A stretch of DNA of 64,000 bases from NCBI GenBank assembly GCA_947579665.1, contig OX388345.1, forward strand, positions 32,021,849-32,085,848. The letters are read 5' to 3'. Source of the stretch: Sympetrum striolatum. Lineage: Eukaryota; Arthropoda; Insecta; Odonata; Libellulidae. This document shows positions 33,775 to 46,500 of this stretch, piece by piece. Position 1 is the stretch's first letter. Every line of letters begins with the position of its first letter. Both the position numbers and the translations under genes were made by a program. The notes beneath the pieces were generated by a model that was given only the letters and a program-made list of their open reading frames with translations, did no database searches and was not told the DNA's origin.

Positions 33775-36700
33775 AATAACGTAATGTTTTTTCATATATA
33801 TTGGGATTATGATGTTTTAAAAGTGTATAATAATATGTACAATTGTATTTTTTTAAGGGAATCATATCTGGCAAGACAATTCTTTATAAGTATTCTAGCT
33901 AAAAACTTTGTGAGAGACGCACATCAATAACTAAATATCACTAAATTACTTTGATATTAATAAAGTAAGTTCGAGGAATAGGCTAACTAAATATAGCATT
34001 TTTATTTCGTACATATTTCGTAACATAGAATACACAGAACTTTTTCCTTAAGCAAACACGATCGAAGATTCCGATTTCTAAATCTACAAGAGAAGGGGAA
34101 AAATACATTACTCTGATGAAAACCGTAAAATCAACATTATCCTCAGCATCACCAATGAACTCCTGCATTCCGTGTATCTTCCTTCGTTCCCTTGGGCAAT
34201 GGGCTCTCTCCCCACTGCTCCTTCTACACATAAAGTTGTATTTAGGATATGCATATCAAGATGGGCGTAGGCGCTGTGGGAATCCGCCCAGAGCTGCCTC
34301 TCGCTTCAGGAAAAATGGGGCTTTCGGGAGGATGGGCTTAATTAATGGAAGAGGTTTGTCGACAATCCTGCGGCTCAAAATCCTTCCTGACTAAATGTCA
34401 AGTTTGCGGAGATGTGAAATATAACAGTTCCTTTCACCATGTAAGCTCTGGCAGGTCCCACATAAATAATGCTGATTACTGTGGTGGAGTCATCATGATT
34501 TCCAAAGTTTTTCCTTTCTCCTCACATCCTTGTTAACTAAGGTTTTTAGGTTTCTTTCTTCGTGACATAATTCTGTAAATTAGGTAATATACCTCAGAAT
34601 AAGAAATGTAATTTAAACGCTACTCTCATGGAAGGAGCTGCATGCCAGAGGAAAAAATCATAAACAATGTCCTTGAATGAACGTTTATGGTAAATTCCCG
34701 ATTTCTACGTACTTTGTAACTAAATGAAAACATTCAAAGACTTGCTTTCATCTGCATTTTGGAGTTAACTAAAGTACATAACTCAAAGAAACTCACCGCA
34801 ACAGCAAGAAATCAAGCTTTTTAGGATAATTTTATACAGAGCATTGAGAATCCAACGCTGACTCTATGTCCATGAAAATATTTCATCTGTTAACCGGAGT
34901 GCTATAGCAAGAGCCTTCTGTGACTACCACTCAAATGATCTTTAGTAAGTAGACTCTATTTCCTAATATTAAGAAAAGTCATTTCAACAACAGATGCAAA
35001 ATGAACTGCGGTGAATCGGTAAAACTCGCTTAATAATTTATAAATCGAAACAAATTTCAGGTTTAGGATACAGACAGCATCCAAAGATCACAATTGACAC
35101 AGAGCTGAATAATGTGATCTTAAGTGACTCTCCTAATCAACTTAAAAGTGCTACTCGGTTAATTAGTTTCTGTAGGTCATATTAGTAGAGTACTATACAT
35201 GTTAATATTGAATATAAATGTACGTTCGTAAGTACTGAACTTGTTGAGGCTGAAACGGAAAGTTTATGTTTCTCGTTGTTTTGCATATTGTGCGTATTAA
35301 TTTCTTGTAATGATGAATTTCTCTTTTTTTACTGAAACTACTAGTGTAAACAGGACACACAAGGTTAGGTGATGACTACTCGGGTATAACCTCGTCAATA
35401 AAAGGTCAAACAATAACAATGCTAACAACGTGACTCGTCATTAGCAACTGTTACTTAATTAAGCCAAGACAGGGAGGAATACTGAAAATGAAGATAAACG
35501 TAACAAGAGCACAAATCCGTTATTACATTCATCAGCTCTTGGACATTCATTTCGCTATGGTTCAAAGAATAGGAGCTTCGCAGAAAGTAACCACCTGCAA
35601 CCTCGCACCCTCTCAGGACAACCGATTCGGAAGTTTAACCAAATCCACCAAATTTCGAGCGATTTGGCCCATTTAAAGATTCACTTCGCATCAATCATTA
35701 ACATGAACATACTTCGGGGGCCTTCGATAACGACCGATCGAAAAGAAAGAAAGCCGTGTCCAATTTTCCTACATTCGTCATAGACCCCGAAGCATCCCTG
35801 AATGCTTTCTGCGCGTCTACAGCGATGCTTCTGGAGACTACGGAGCAGATGAGAGAGTAGGCGAGTGGGGTGGGGAGCAGCCCTTGGCACCCGATGCTGC
35901 ACCCGCCCACGGCACCATTCCATCTAAGGCCCTCTCCTCCATTACCGGTCCACGGGAAAGGGTGGGAAGAAGAGAGGGGAAAAAGAGTAGCGGATTTTGT
36001 GGCCCGAGGGTATTTGGACGGGACATAGCGAGTCTTACCGAAACCTATCATATTCCTCCGCAGAAGAAGAGCCTGCCGATCGACTGGAATGAAAAGGAAC
36101 TACGGCGAGTTATTAGATCCCGGTATGCGGTAATTGTTACCCCTCACCTCGCTGGGACCTCAAGGCGTTCCGACTATGTAACAGCGAAAATTACCGCAAA
36201 AAATTCGAAGACGTCCGATTTTTCTTATATTGAGGAGCGAGCGGTGTTCGGGGAATCATTTCCTTCGATACGGCGACGTTTAAAAAAATTCCTCGAAGTA
36301 ATTTCAACGCCGGGCTCTCCCGCCGTCCTCGGCTGTTATTAATTATGGGAGAAGCCGTTACTTTTTTGTGGGGAGTGCAGATTGCTAATTGTAGCGATGA
36401 GTCCAACGCGGTGTATTATCAAACAGAGGGAAAAAATCTGGTTGGAGCAGCTACCAGATATTGCAGACGTTGGTTGAACCTGTGGCAGGAGAAGGAATTG
36501 ACGGAGAATTTTCTTTTCTGAACAGTGGATTCATGACATGCTCTTCTGAAACCAATTTCGGTATTTTAAGTGCAAAGATAAAGAATTTTCGTAAATATGA
36601 GCAATACTTTTATACGTGATTTCTCATAGGGCCGTTAAAAAGAATGGATGATAAGATATTGTCATATTTATTTTACTCTTCCTTCGAAATATATTGAGTA

Positions 36701-37810
36701 CCAAAACAAAAATACACTCAGATAGAACATACCTACGGCATCCTAGATGAATATGTCTCAATGTATTTATTAAATAATGGACAATTAACAAGATAAACAA
36801 CTTCTGGCAAATTTTGAGAGGGGCGTATGACACTAACTGCGTCGGAGGAGACATCTAAAATATAGTCGATTTAGACGTATATCTATATTTCCGATATATT
36901 TGTTCAATTTACGAACATAATTTTAAGTAAATCACTGCTAAATAAGATGAAGCTAAAACTGTTCGCAATCTGGCCTGTTTCGTAGGAAGTAGAATTGCAC
37001 AAAGAGTACTTGATGATGACGCTGATGATTGCCTGAATTCATCCGAAGTCGGTCTTAAATAGAACAAAACTGCGGAAACCACTACGATATCAGCAAAGAC
37101 CTATCAGCGAGAGTTACAAATTAAGGTAAAATTTCTAATGTGAGCTATTAGTTTCCATTCACTGCAGAATTAACCCCTCGATCTTGCGGTACAAAGGCGC
37201 TCATCAAAATGTAGAACCCTCGACAGCAAAGATGTAAAGAGAGCTCACCCCCAACATTCCCCCATTACGACGCATTCGCTATCCGACGGATCATCCCGGA
37301 GAATACATAAAACCTCACTCACGCCTCCGATAAACATCGCAAACTCGCATACCGCGAGCGAATCCCGCCCCGCAATTCATGCTCACTTATCGGAGCATCG
37401 CGCTGACCAAAAGCCCGCGAAGACGCGACCAAATTGAATCGGGTCATGCACCCCGAGTGCAGACCCCCGGATGAAGAGAAGGCGACTGTTGCAAATCGTG
37501 CCAAATCGATGGGCAAACGAGGAGAAAGTACGGAAAGCCTGGCTGGATGAAACGGGCCGACGCAAAAACCTGAAGAATAAAAAGGGAGCATAAATCATAT
37601 CGTAATAACATCATCCGAGCACGAGGAGGTGTTGGGCAAAAAGAGATCTCCGTAGCTGATAAATGGGAGAAAGGATGAGGAAGTGAGGGGGAGTGTGGAT
37701 GGAAGCCGGTCATATAAGTGCCCTCGAGGCGAGTATTCCGCTATTCTATTTACACTCCCATGATCCTCTCTCTCTCACGGTGCCACGGATTCACAGTGGA
37801 GAAAACCCCA
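33775..37810. other. Intergenic stretch with two GC-richer patches
   Basis: Patches at about 35700-36350 and 37250-37830 are GC-rich and CpG-containing. The longest plus-strand frame (35884-36342, 152 codons) overlaps several frames on the opposite strand and has no recognisable domain. CpG-containing patches can be promoters in insects, but no TATA, initiator or splice context is convincing here. Confidence 0.4.
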
Positions 37811-37817
37811 GTGACCC

Positions 37818-37878
37818 GACAACTCACCGTGCGACAACTGATTGCGCGAAAAACAGATCGCTGAAACAGAACAACTGA
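37818..37878 (+). repeat. CAACTC-motif cluster, left arm
   Basis: GACAACTCACC, GACAACTGATT and ACAACTGAAA lie at 37818, 37833 and 37870. The first 23 bases match the inverted sequence of 38556-38578 at 20 positions. The cluster is oriented toward the piggyBac-type element, in mirror image to the right cluster. Confidence 0.6.
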
Positions 37879-37960
37879 AATAATATCAAATTTTGCACGT
37901 TAAAGCAATAACAGTAGTCTTTTTACCAATTACTGATTAAACTAGTTAATAAGTTATTAA

Positions 37961-38513
37961 CCCTTAGGCTACCAAAGGGGTAACTCAGTTGCCCCAGCGA
38001 TAGTTTTTCTGTGTTATTTAGGTTAAAAAAGTCTTAAAATAAAGATCTAATAATTTTATTCTTTGCATATTCTTTCACCAATCACAAACTTTTGGTGAAA
38101 TTTTAATAAAAAACCTTACTGGGAAACGATATGCACTCTGTAAAGGAGGTGAAGATGGAAAAAAACTATAAATATATTGATAAGCAAGACCATTCTTTCT
38201 TTAAGTGCTCTTATTGTGAAATAATTCTTAAATGATGATAAATCCGTTCAGAATTTGGCTTTGCTAAACTTTGTTAAGTTGAATAAGAATTTGAAAGGCT
38301 AGTGGTAAAGTTTTTTTGAGATATTTTAATTATATTTGCTAATAACGACATTTCTTAAGATAGAATATCACTCATTTATCTATTATCATTCATTTTTAAG
38401 ATAAATTCATGGTGCTATTCCATCAGCCATTTAACTAAATCCTCAGAACACAAAATAAGTTTAGGGTTACCTTTGGGAGAGGTAAGGTATAAAATACCTC
38501 GGTAGCCGAAGGG
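37961..38513. mobile_element. Non-autonomous piggyBac-type element, 553 bp
   Basis: The termini CCCTTAGGCTACC (37961-37973) and GGTAGCCGAAGGG (38501-38513) are inverted repeats with one mismatch, and each is bordered by TTAA (37957-37960 and 38514-38517). TTAA duplications with CCC...GGG ends are diagnostic of piggyBac. Imperfect subterminal matches continue inward (AAAGGGGTAAC on the left, GTTACCTTTGGGA on the right). The interior is AT-rich, contains no transposase frame or DDD-type fragment, and would rely on a transposase from elsewhere. Near-perfect ends suggest moderate age. Confidence 0.9.
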
Positions 38514-38555
38514 TTAATAACATTTAATAATAAATCAATCGCGCGCTATAGTGTT

Positions 38556-38615
38556 CAGTTGTCTCACGATGAGTTGTGGGTTGCGATGAGTTGTCGTACC
38601 CTGAATATTTGTACA
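38556..38615 (-). repeat. CAACTC-motif cluster, right arm
   Basis: Read on the minus strand: GACAACTTAG (from about 38624), GACAACTCATC, CACAACTCATC and GACAACTGAAC. It mirrors the cluster at 37818-37878. Together they look like subterminal binding-site repeats of an older element into which the piggyBac copy inserted; the outer element's true ends are not identified. Confidence 0.6.
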
Positions 38616-38629
38616 CTAAGTTGTCACAC

Positions 38630-40480
38630 ACCAGAAACCCTATCTCCCGCTTAATGGCAATCTGCTCTTTACGACGGTAGCGCACCGAAAAAGTTGCGAC
38701 GGACGCCTTAAAAGGGGGATTATGAAAACAAACAAGCGTCTAGTCCGCACATTGACGATGGGTGAGAAATAACACGATGGCGCCAAGGGGCATCTTTACC
38801 ATACGAAAAAAGGCGTCGAGGAAGCGGCCGCAGCTGAAAATTGAGTCGATTGTTTTTACTGTCTTCTGGGGGCGGTTTGAAAGATTTTTATCGCGGGAAC
38901 AGGAAATTCCACCGCTAATTTCGCCCGAAAGTTGATTCGCTGCATCGGGCGGTGGACTACTTTCCACTGCGATCGCGAAGGTAAACAATGTGACTGAACT
39001 CCTTTCCTTGTTTGCGTACGAAATGCGATGTAAAAATACTAATAAAATAATTCTGTCAGAATATAATAGTATTTAGGAGATTCACTCTAATCAAAATCCA
39101 ATTTTAAACGATGAGATATGAGACTAAACAACGTCCCAAAGAAGTGAGAATTAATCCTAAATTGATGAGAACTTGCAAAAACATATTTTAATTTTCATAT
39201 TTACTGGTACAACATTGTAAAGAAATATAGAAATAACACCGTCGCGTTAATGGATCCTTCGTAATTGGAAATAAAAGTGAGTCATCGAAATTTTGCACAT
39301 TTAATCTAACCACAATTTATTTGAGACCAAATATGAGACATTAACACACATCGTATTTAATCATATACAAACACATATCGTATGTATGATTTTAATTAAG
39401 TTTCTTAATAAAGTAAAACCGGGTCGCAGATTGACAGATGGGACAATTAGGTCGAAAAATTTCACAATATTCATCGAATACGACTGAAATAATAAGAATG
39501 TTACTGAAACAAACTTTCATAGACTTTAATAATGGAAAAAATTATCGGTGAACTATTTTTCAAAAAGTTATGATATTTCTGTGTATTCACTATATAGAAT
39601 TTCCATTTATGTTCCTGCAGTTATTAACTTGGCATGACAATTTCCAGCATTTCTAATATCTTACTGAACTTAAGTTCTAAAAATCATCAAGGTAAAACGA
39701 ATCAGCTTAGAAATTATTAATACTTTAACGGCATTACACTCAATCGAAAATGGCGGAAACTTCTTCGAGAACTCAACTAATCAAAAGATATAGGACAGCG
39801 CTTGGCCTAAATAGATTCTCATAATCGGAAATAAACCTTCGACGTTTATTATCTCCAGTGAAAGTATAGGCATTAATGTAGTTATTGACCTAATGACATT
39901 ATAGTAAATAACTTCCACCGTTGAGCTTGAAAGGCTCGGAATCGAGCTTCCAATCATAAAACATATCGATTTCAAAAGCCAAGTTCTCCGCATTCTATTT
40001 TCAATATATTAAAATACATTAATCAGTGCCTACTTAGGAGAGCTAGTTGCTTTCCTTTACCTACTGCTAAGAATAACATATCCTTGAAATAAGAACATAT
40101 CGCCTTCTGCGAACTAGTCTATATTCTATACTGCATTAACCGAGTAAAAAGGCGGAAGAAAATAGACTGATATGAAAACGGCTGTAATTTGTAAGAGAGC
40201 TTATAAGACCAAAAGAAATAGAGCAGTGCCTCCATTGCACGTTGAAAAAACAGCAAATATCGCCCGTGGGCTCAATTTCTTTTGTAAGCACCGTAGATAG
40301 TTTATCTTTCGATCATATACAACAAATCGATCGCAGTGAATTTTCCCGACCTAATAATAACGCTTAAGATAAATGCAAATTTATCTTTACAATCACGGAA
40401 CATGAGGTTGGCAGCTGATATTGTGAACAGAATAGATTCCAATTGCAGATACCATAATTTTGTAATGAATTTTTCAGTTT
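38630..40480. other. Intergenic stretch, no gene recognised
   Basis: A GC-richer part (about 38640-39010) precedes AT-rich DNA. No frame, RNA gene, tandem array or transposon end that I can support. Confidence 0.4.
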
Positions 40481-40489
40481 AACGAGAAA

Positions 40490-40575
40490 TAGTTGAGTGC
40501 GTAGAATTCCTGCCCGGAAAATGGGAAACCTGGGTTCGAGTTCTACTCATGTCGCTATTTTTCACATCTTGTTTA
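40490..40575 (+). mobile_element. tRNA-Gly-like SINE fragment, copy 3 (best preserved)
   Basis: GCGTAGAATTCCTGCCCGG (from 40499) followed by GGGAAACCTGGGTTCGAG closely follows the D-loop, anticodon arm and TPsiC region of eukaryotic tRNA-Gly (GTAGAATTCTCGCC...GGTTCGATTCC). The B box is at 40533-40543. The segment after it (CTACTCATGTCGCTATTTTTCA) aligns with copy 2 at 14197-14218, extending similarity beyond the tRNA part, as expected for a SINE body. Mismatched stems rule out a working tRNA. Confidence 0.6.
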
Positions 40576-40599
40576 GCCGTGGGATAAGGACGGTTTCTC

Positions 40600-43500
40600 G
40601 TTCTCAGTTAGATTCAATTTCCATTATCATTGGAATTTTTAGAGTAATTCTTCAGCAAAGGGGAAAAAGGGAGGAAGGCAAATACACAAGATGTTACGTG
40701 ACAAAATCGCTGGGGTATGGTACCAAGAAAGGAAATAAATGGCGTTGAATGCGGGATATTGAGGCGCATGAAGCTACCAAAAGATAGAACAAACAAGTAT
40801 ATCTATCACAAAAAAGTAGATGGGAAAAACATGTGATATAGCACACAATATGTACAGATTATTCATATTTATCTACATCCATGCTGGTAAATCATGAACA
40901 GTTAGTAATTTTACCTCCATCTTAGCACACGAGAAGTAACGGTAACTATAGCAATGTCACAAGAAAGTAGATGGGAGATTGAGAGATTATTCATATTTAT
41001 CTAAATCCATGTTCGTGTATCATAAACATTTAGCAATTTTGGCAGGAGAGAATTAAAGGTAACTGGCTACATCTTCCAACGATTTTCCACCATAAAGCCC
41101 TACCAAAATGGATACCAAATGAAGATGCAAAAAACTCTCCTTCATTAGCGGGGAAACTGAACCTGGGTCAATGGGGCGTTGGTCTCCGTGAACGCCTGAG
41201 GGATACGGCCGAGTCTTCGCAACGCACGAATGCATATTGGTGGTGTCGGAGGACTCGTTTTATAAATCTCCGGAGATGCGCCTCCCAAGGGGTTACCCGC
41301 GTGGCCGCGAGCTACGCTTTTTTCTTCCGAGGCCGTGGATGCGTGAGATTCGGAAATAATTGCTGCTTCTCGTTCGGGTCATCGAGAGAAAATGGAAGGA
41401 TGGAAACTCCTTAGGGCCCTACATCGAGGAAGCTCGAACTTTGTCGCGTTTTCAACATGAATAGTCGAACTCAAGGTTTTGAGAATGAAGACGGCATTGA
41501 AGAGATGAAATGGTACCACCATCTTTTCCACGTGCGCTATAAACAGCGGCAATTGAAAATAATGTTAGAAGTGTACAAATCGGGGCCATGCGATAAAAGA
41601 TTACAAAACTAATATAATTATTTACATTTCATCCTCAATGTTTGAACATGAATGAACCTCGGCTGTCTTATTTAAAATTATAAGATCATTTACAATGACT
41701 TTAAAATTAATAATAATTAGGTTTGTGCAAATTAGTGATATTATTTTATTATATACTTAATAATTTATATCTGAATAAGATAATAAATAAACACGGTCAA
41801 TTTAAAGACTTGCGCATATAATGATGAGTGTTTGCCAAATAAATTTAGCGGAACCGTAATTTATAAAATTTCAGTCTTCAAAGGATAACTTCACAATGAA
41901 AATATTTAAATGAAATACATTCGTGTACAACTTACATAATTACAAACTAACTAAGAGGAACCTTGTAAATAAACATTTCAAACCACAGAAAAGTACACAC
42001 TCAAATTACCCTATCCTTTTAATTCGTAATATACAACTACTATGTAAAGGATTCCATTATCAACCCTAATTATCACAAACAATTCATTACTAATGAGTTT
42101 TATAAAAGCATACAATGAGTATTATAATCAACCGATATCCTTTATTTATAGTACTTAGAATTACTTTCAAAGACGACAATGACATATAGAAGATCGATAA
42201 CATGACCAACCTGTGGGTGTAGAGATATCTCAGCAAATAAAAGGCATCGATGGATTCCAAGAAATATGAAGAATTAAAACCCCGACGGGGAAACAAGAAA
42301 CGTAAGACTCTCTGTGATTCATCAACGTCGAAGCAAATAGTGACCGAGAACCAGGTTGCAGAAAACGGACATCTCAATAAGTAAAACAACTCGAATGCGA
42401 CCGAGGATTATGAGAAAAGTTTCCAAAGTACTTACAAATTTTGACGTGAATGCATTTGCATCGAATTTCTACAATTCATACCAGAGACTCTGGAAAACAA
42501 CTGGTCATTTGGAAGACAAAAACCATAGGCCTAGATGACTGGGAACAGCTGTGGGGTCAATGATAATGGATTCTTGGTGGAAATGTCCTCCAAAATTATT
42601 TCGTAGCGTAGTCATCCATCAATTACGAAAACGCCTACCGTTTCGCACTAAGAAAATATCTTTCCTCATGCGAGTACACTGATGACTCCCATCGCCATTC
42701 CGAAGCATATCTGCAACGACTTCACCACACATTTATTTTGAAATTGATATTCCATCCAGCCATGTTTACACCCTCACAATCTGTTCTCCTCTCTGTCCAA
42801 TTTACTTTCTCTAACCCTTGCCACACTCATCTCAACATCCTGTCTTCTTATCTTGTTCATTTTCTCTTTCGACAGAGTTCATGTCTCATGCCTACGCTAC
42901 GCCAACGTCCAGAGTTTTCCCTAAAGCCTCTCTTTATACCAAAAACAATCTCTTACATTCCGATGAAACACATGTCCCTACTTTCCTCCCAATGCCTTGC
43001 GGAGTAACGACTGATAAAAACGATTTTTACTGGGGTTTCTGATTACAGTTTGGCAATCGTTAAGATAGATGATATGCCGAGAGATTGATTTTACGACGTT
43101 ACACGACTTCTTCGAGAGTTATTGGGTGAAAAACTCACAATCAGATAAAACACAACGAAGACCTGATAGCACAATAGCGCAATAACAGCATTGAAGTAAC
43201 ATGCAGAAGCAATATCGGAATCAATGTCATCTTGCATCTCATTTCATCATTCATTGAAGGATCGATACATAAAATGAAAACATGATAATTTTACATCATA
43301 AAATACCTGAACGGGTTCGTTTGGAATCTAGAGTATCGTATGTCTGTATAATTCCGAATTACTGATACAGTTTAAAATAAAATTTTAATTCATTTCCGCA
43401 TCCCAAAGCAAGGAAGACATTTCGCAAATTAAATGCAGGAAGATAATTGTTTTATTTCATTATATTTCTTATTTTATATTTACGTTTCAGTTTGCCTTCT

Positions 43501-46500
43501 GGTCAGGAGGCAATGCTGGATTTATCTAGGGGAATGTTTCCATATTTTTCAATTTCATTTTCCTTTCAGTTAAAAAACAAAAGAAATGATACACAGAACG
43601 TTAGAATAAAAACCTACCAATTTAATAATAAAATTAATATTTTATTTAACACACACAGGAAAATCCCAAATCAAATGTGTTAAAATGATTAATTTTATAT
43701 TTATTTAATAAATAAATATTAACAAAATGATAGTAAAAATAATAATAATTACAATAAATAATGCAACCAATACATAGGCAAATAGATAACAAGTGTAAGA
43801 GCAAAAATTATAAAAGACCGGGCGATAGGTGAAGATTTAGCGATTACTTCAACGAAAATCATGCAAAACTGAACGTTTAAGGAAATTTAGCAGAGGAACT
43901 AAATCTTGTGCAAAATAAATGACAGAAATGAAAGGCAAATATGAATGAAACATTTCTGGATATTATAGGAGTTAGTTCACTTCTCATAAAAGAACAATAC
44001 TTTACGTAAAATCAATGATATCAGATTGGGAATGGTATTAAAATTTTCTCAAAACAGCAAACGGAAATTTAAATGGTTCCTTGAACCCGCCTAAATATCA
44101 TAAACACTTCGGACGGGGTTAATGAAGATATGAATTCTCGGAATATGCTTCCGAGAATCATCGCCACATCTTGCCAAAAGCGATCTCCGAATAAATAAGC
44201 CTTCTGCACGCCCCCGAAGATCGTTTTACGTTGTCGCAAGAGACTTAAAAAGAGACGGCGTGGAATTCATGAACCTAAACGTCAGCAGGAAAGGAGCGTG
44301 ACAGCTTTGTTTTCAGTCAGACGTTGAAACGTGGGACGATGTCAGTGGCCGCGTTTCACTCATCACCACTGTGCGAAATTGTGTTTTTTACTGCTTGTAA
44401 ACAGAGGAGAGGGGCTTCCCATATGAATAACATATCATTTGAGAAACCGTGAATAAACCACTGTGGAGACAATTATGGGATTGTTGAAAGAGAATGTGAA
44501 CATGACGAAGAGTGCCGAAAATTAAATAGATAAGAAAGGAAAGAGTTCATTATAAATTTCTTGCAGACGAGAATGGAGAGTTTTCTTTCGTACTGGCTAA
44601 ACTTTAATTCCATCGAGTCTAATTAACATCACCAAAGTGAATTCGTATACAGATGAAAATAAAGGAAATAAAAAACTACTAAATTCTATAAATCCAACCA
44701 CATTAATTCAGAGGAAGAATTTCAATCATATATTAGAAACTGTTGAAATTAAATGTATTCCTGTAGGTGACTGAATTTTCATTCTTAGCTATTTGGCTAC
44801 GTTGAAAATATTCACTTAGAAAACGAAATGAAATTACTCGAGTTTCTTGGAAGATGAAAATACCTTTGAGTACTCTTACCACATAAAATGATATTCTATC
44901 TTACGATCATAAAGTAAGAAACTTTTATCCCGTTTCTCTCAACGTAACTGTAAGTCACTGGAAATAGAAGCGACCTACGCTAATTAATAAAATGGAAAAT
45001 TAAATTTAAAACACTTCTGATATTTATTGGCGGCGGGAAAATTGCGATGAAATATTTTAACGGCTCAAAATTTTGGAAGTATGAAACACAGCCATGGAAA
45101 ATACCCTCATATGTTTCGATATATAAATTTTTCATAATCCAAAAAACCTTTTTGACAACTGTCCTGCATGATTTTTGCATGTTAGCGCTACTACATAAAA
45201 ACTGCAAATTTTAACCTGCCGAGAATGTGTTAAAGATAGCCTTTTTAATCTCACATATTATGCTCCGAGCCAGGAAATCAGCTTCACTTAACAAATGAGG
45301 TGCAAAAATACCAGTGCAGACATAAAGAACGGTGATTGAGATAATAGTGTAGCAAATAGAAGTAAATAACGGATCTATACAACTGATGAAAGTGGTTATC
45401 CTTGGCAAGTAAATCTTAATTTATTCGAATAATTGAAAAACCGCTTCAGACCGCAAGCAATAGCCTTAGGAAACTCATAATATCCATATTAGATGATTTC
45501 GCATTCCAGATCTCGATACGGTTCAGATCGCCACGATAGGCAAAGTCCTTGATAGGAATCTTGTTCATAATTAGCTATAGGGCTTATCTCAAGACCTAAT
45601 TAATTTAAAAAACCAAATGATCGAGCATACTTATTGATTTGAAAGGGAAAAAGACTTATATACAGGTAACGGATTCCTAAAACTTATTAATTGAAAAAAT
45701 GCAAAAACGATTTTAACACATACTGATATATTCGAGAAAGTTAAAAAAAGGCAAAAGAAGAGGACAATACTGCATAATTTAGGTTTATTGAATTTAATAT
45801 AGTATAAAAGCTAAATAAATATATTTAACGTGTAAGATAGACTACACGTGGAATCACTATACAACATATCATGAAGGAGATTTATGCTAAATAAAAATCG
45901 TGAAATAGCTCAATGTTTTTTTAAGCAACTTAAAACGATACATAAAGACGTGATATGAGTATTAGAAAATACAGAGCTAAACTTTTCTGACAATGTTGAC
46001 GTGAACTCGGGTCGCTACTTCAATTTTACTATCTAAAATACCAGACCCTTAGCGGAGCGAAAATTGTATTGACGGCAAAAATGTACCAATCCATCCCTTA
46101 AAAAACCAACCCACAATTACCTGAAAATTTACTTCACTAAAAATATTTAATGGCAGCGTTAGACTTAAATATTACCTTAATGATAGCGGAACCTGCTTTT
46201 CGTAACATAATATCGACAGTACCTATAGTGCAGGGAATGAAATGATTAAAAATTTTTAGAGCTCTAGAACCTGGAATAAAAAACCAAGCAGGACGTTGGA
46301 AAGAACAATAATTTTTCTGTTTCCCACGATGGGCGATCTTTGCTAAAACGACCCAGCGTTCCGTATGGGTTACGCCAAAGTGAGAAAAACGAGTGAAGCA
46401 GGTTTGGTTCTTTTTGGCGAGGGATCGCGAAACGGAGAAAGATTCTCACCCACTCCCGCTGCGTTTTTAATTGCTCAAGTCGTGCTGCGAGGGAACCGCT

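Noticed and set aside
34345..34536. CQVCGDV string resembling the start of a nuclear-receptor zinc finger
   Set aside because: The spacing and the following cysteines of a nuclear-receptor DNA-binding domain are absent, and the frame ends after a short distance.
35884..36342. 152-codon plus-strand frame in a GC-richer patch
   Set aside because: Several long frames overlap it on the opposite strand, which is expected where stop codons are rare. No recognisable motif.
42250..42382. 44-codon hydrophilic plus-strand frame
   Set aside because: Too short, with a stop just upstream, a conflicting longer frame on the other strand and no family resemblance.
43480..43520. Splice-acceptor-like TTTACGTTTCAG
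   Set aside because: Sequence after it has an early stop in the frames examined and no recognisable protein; isolated acceptor-like strings are common in AT-rich DNA.
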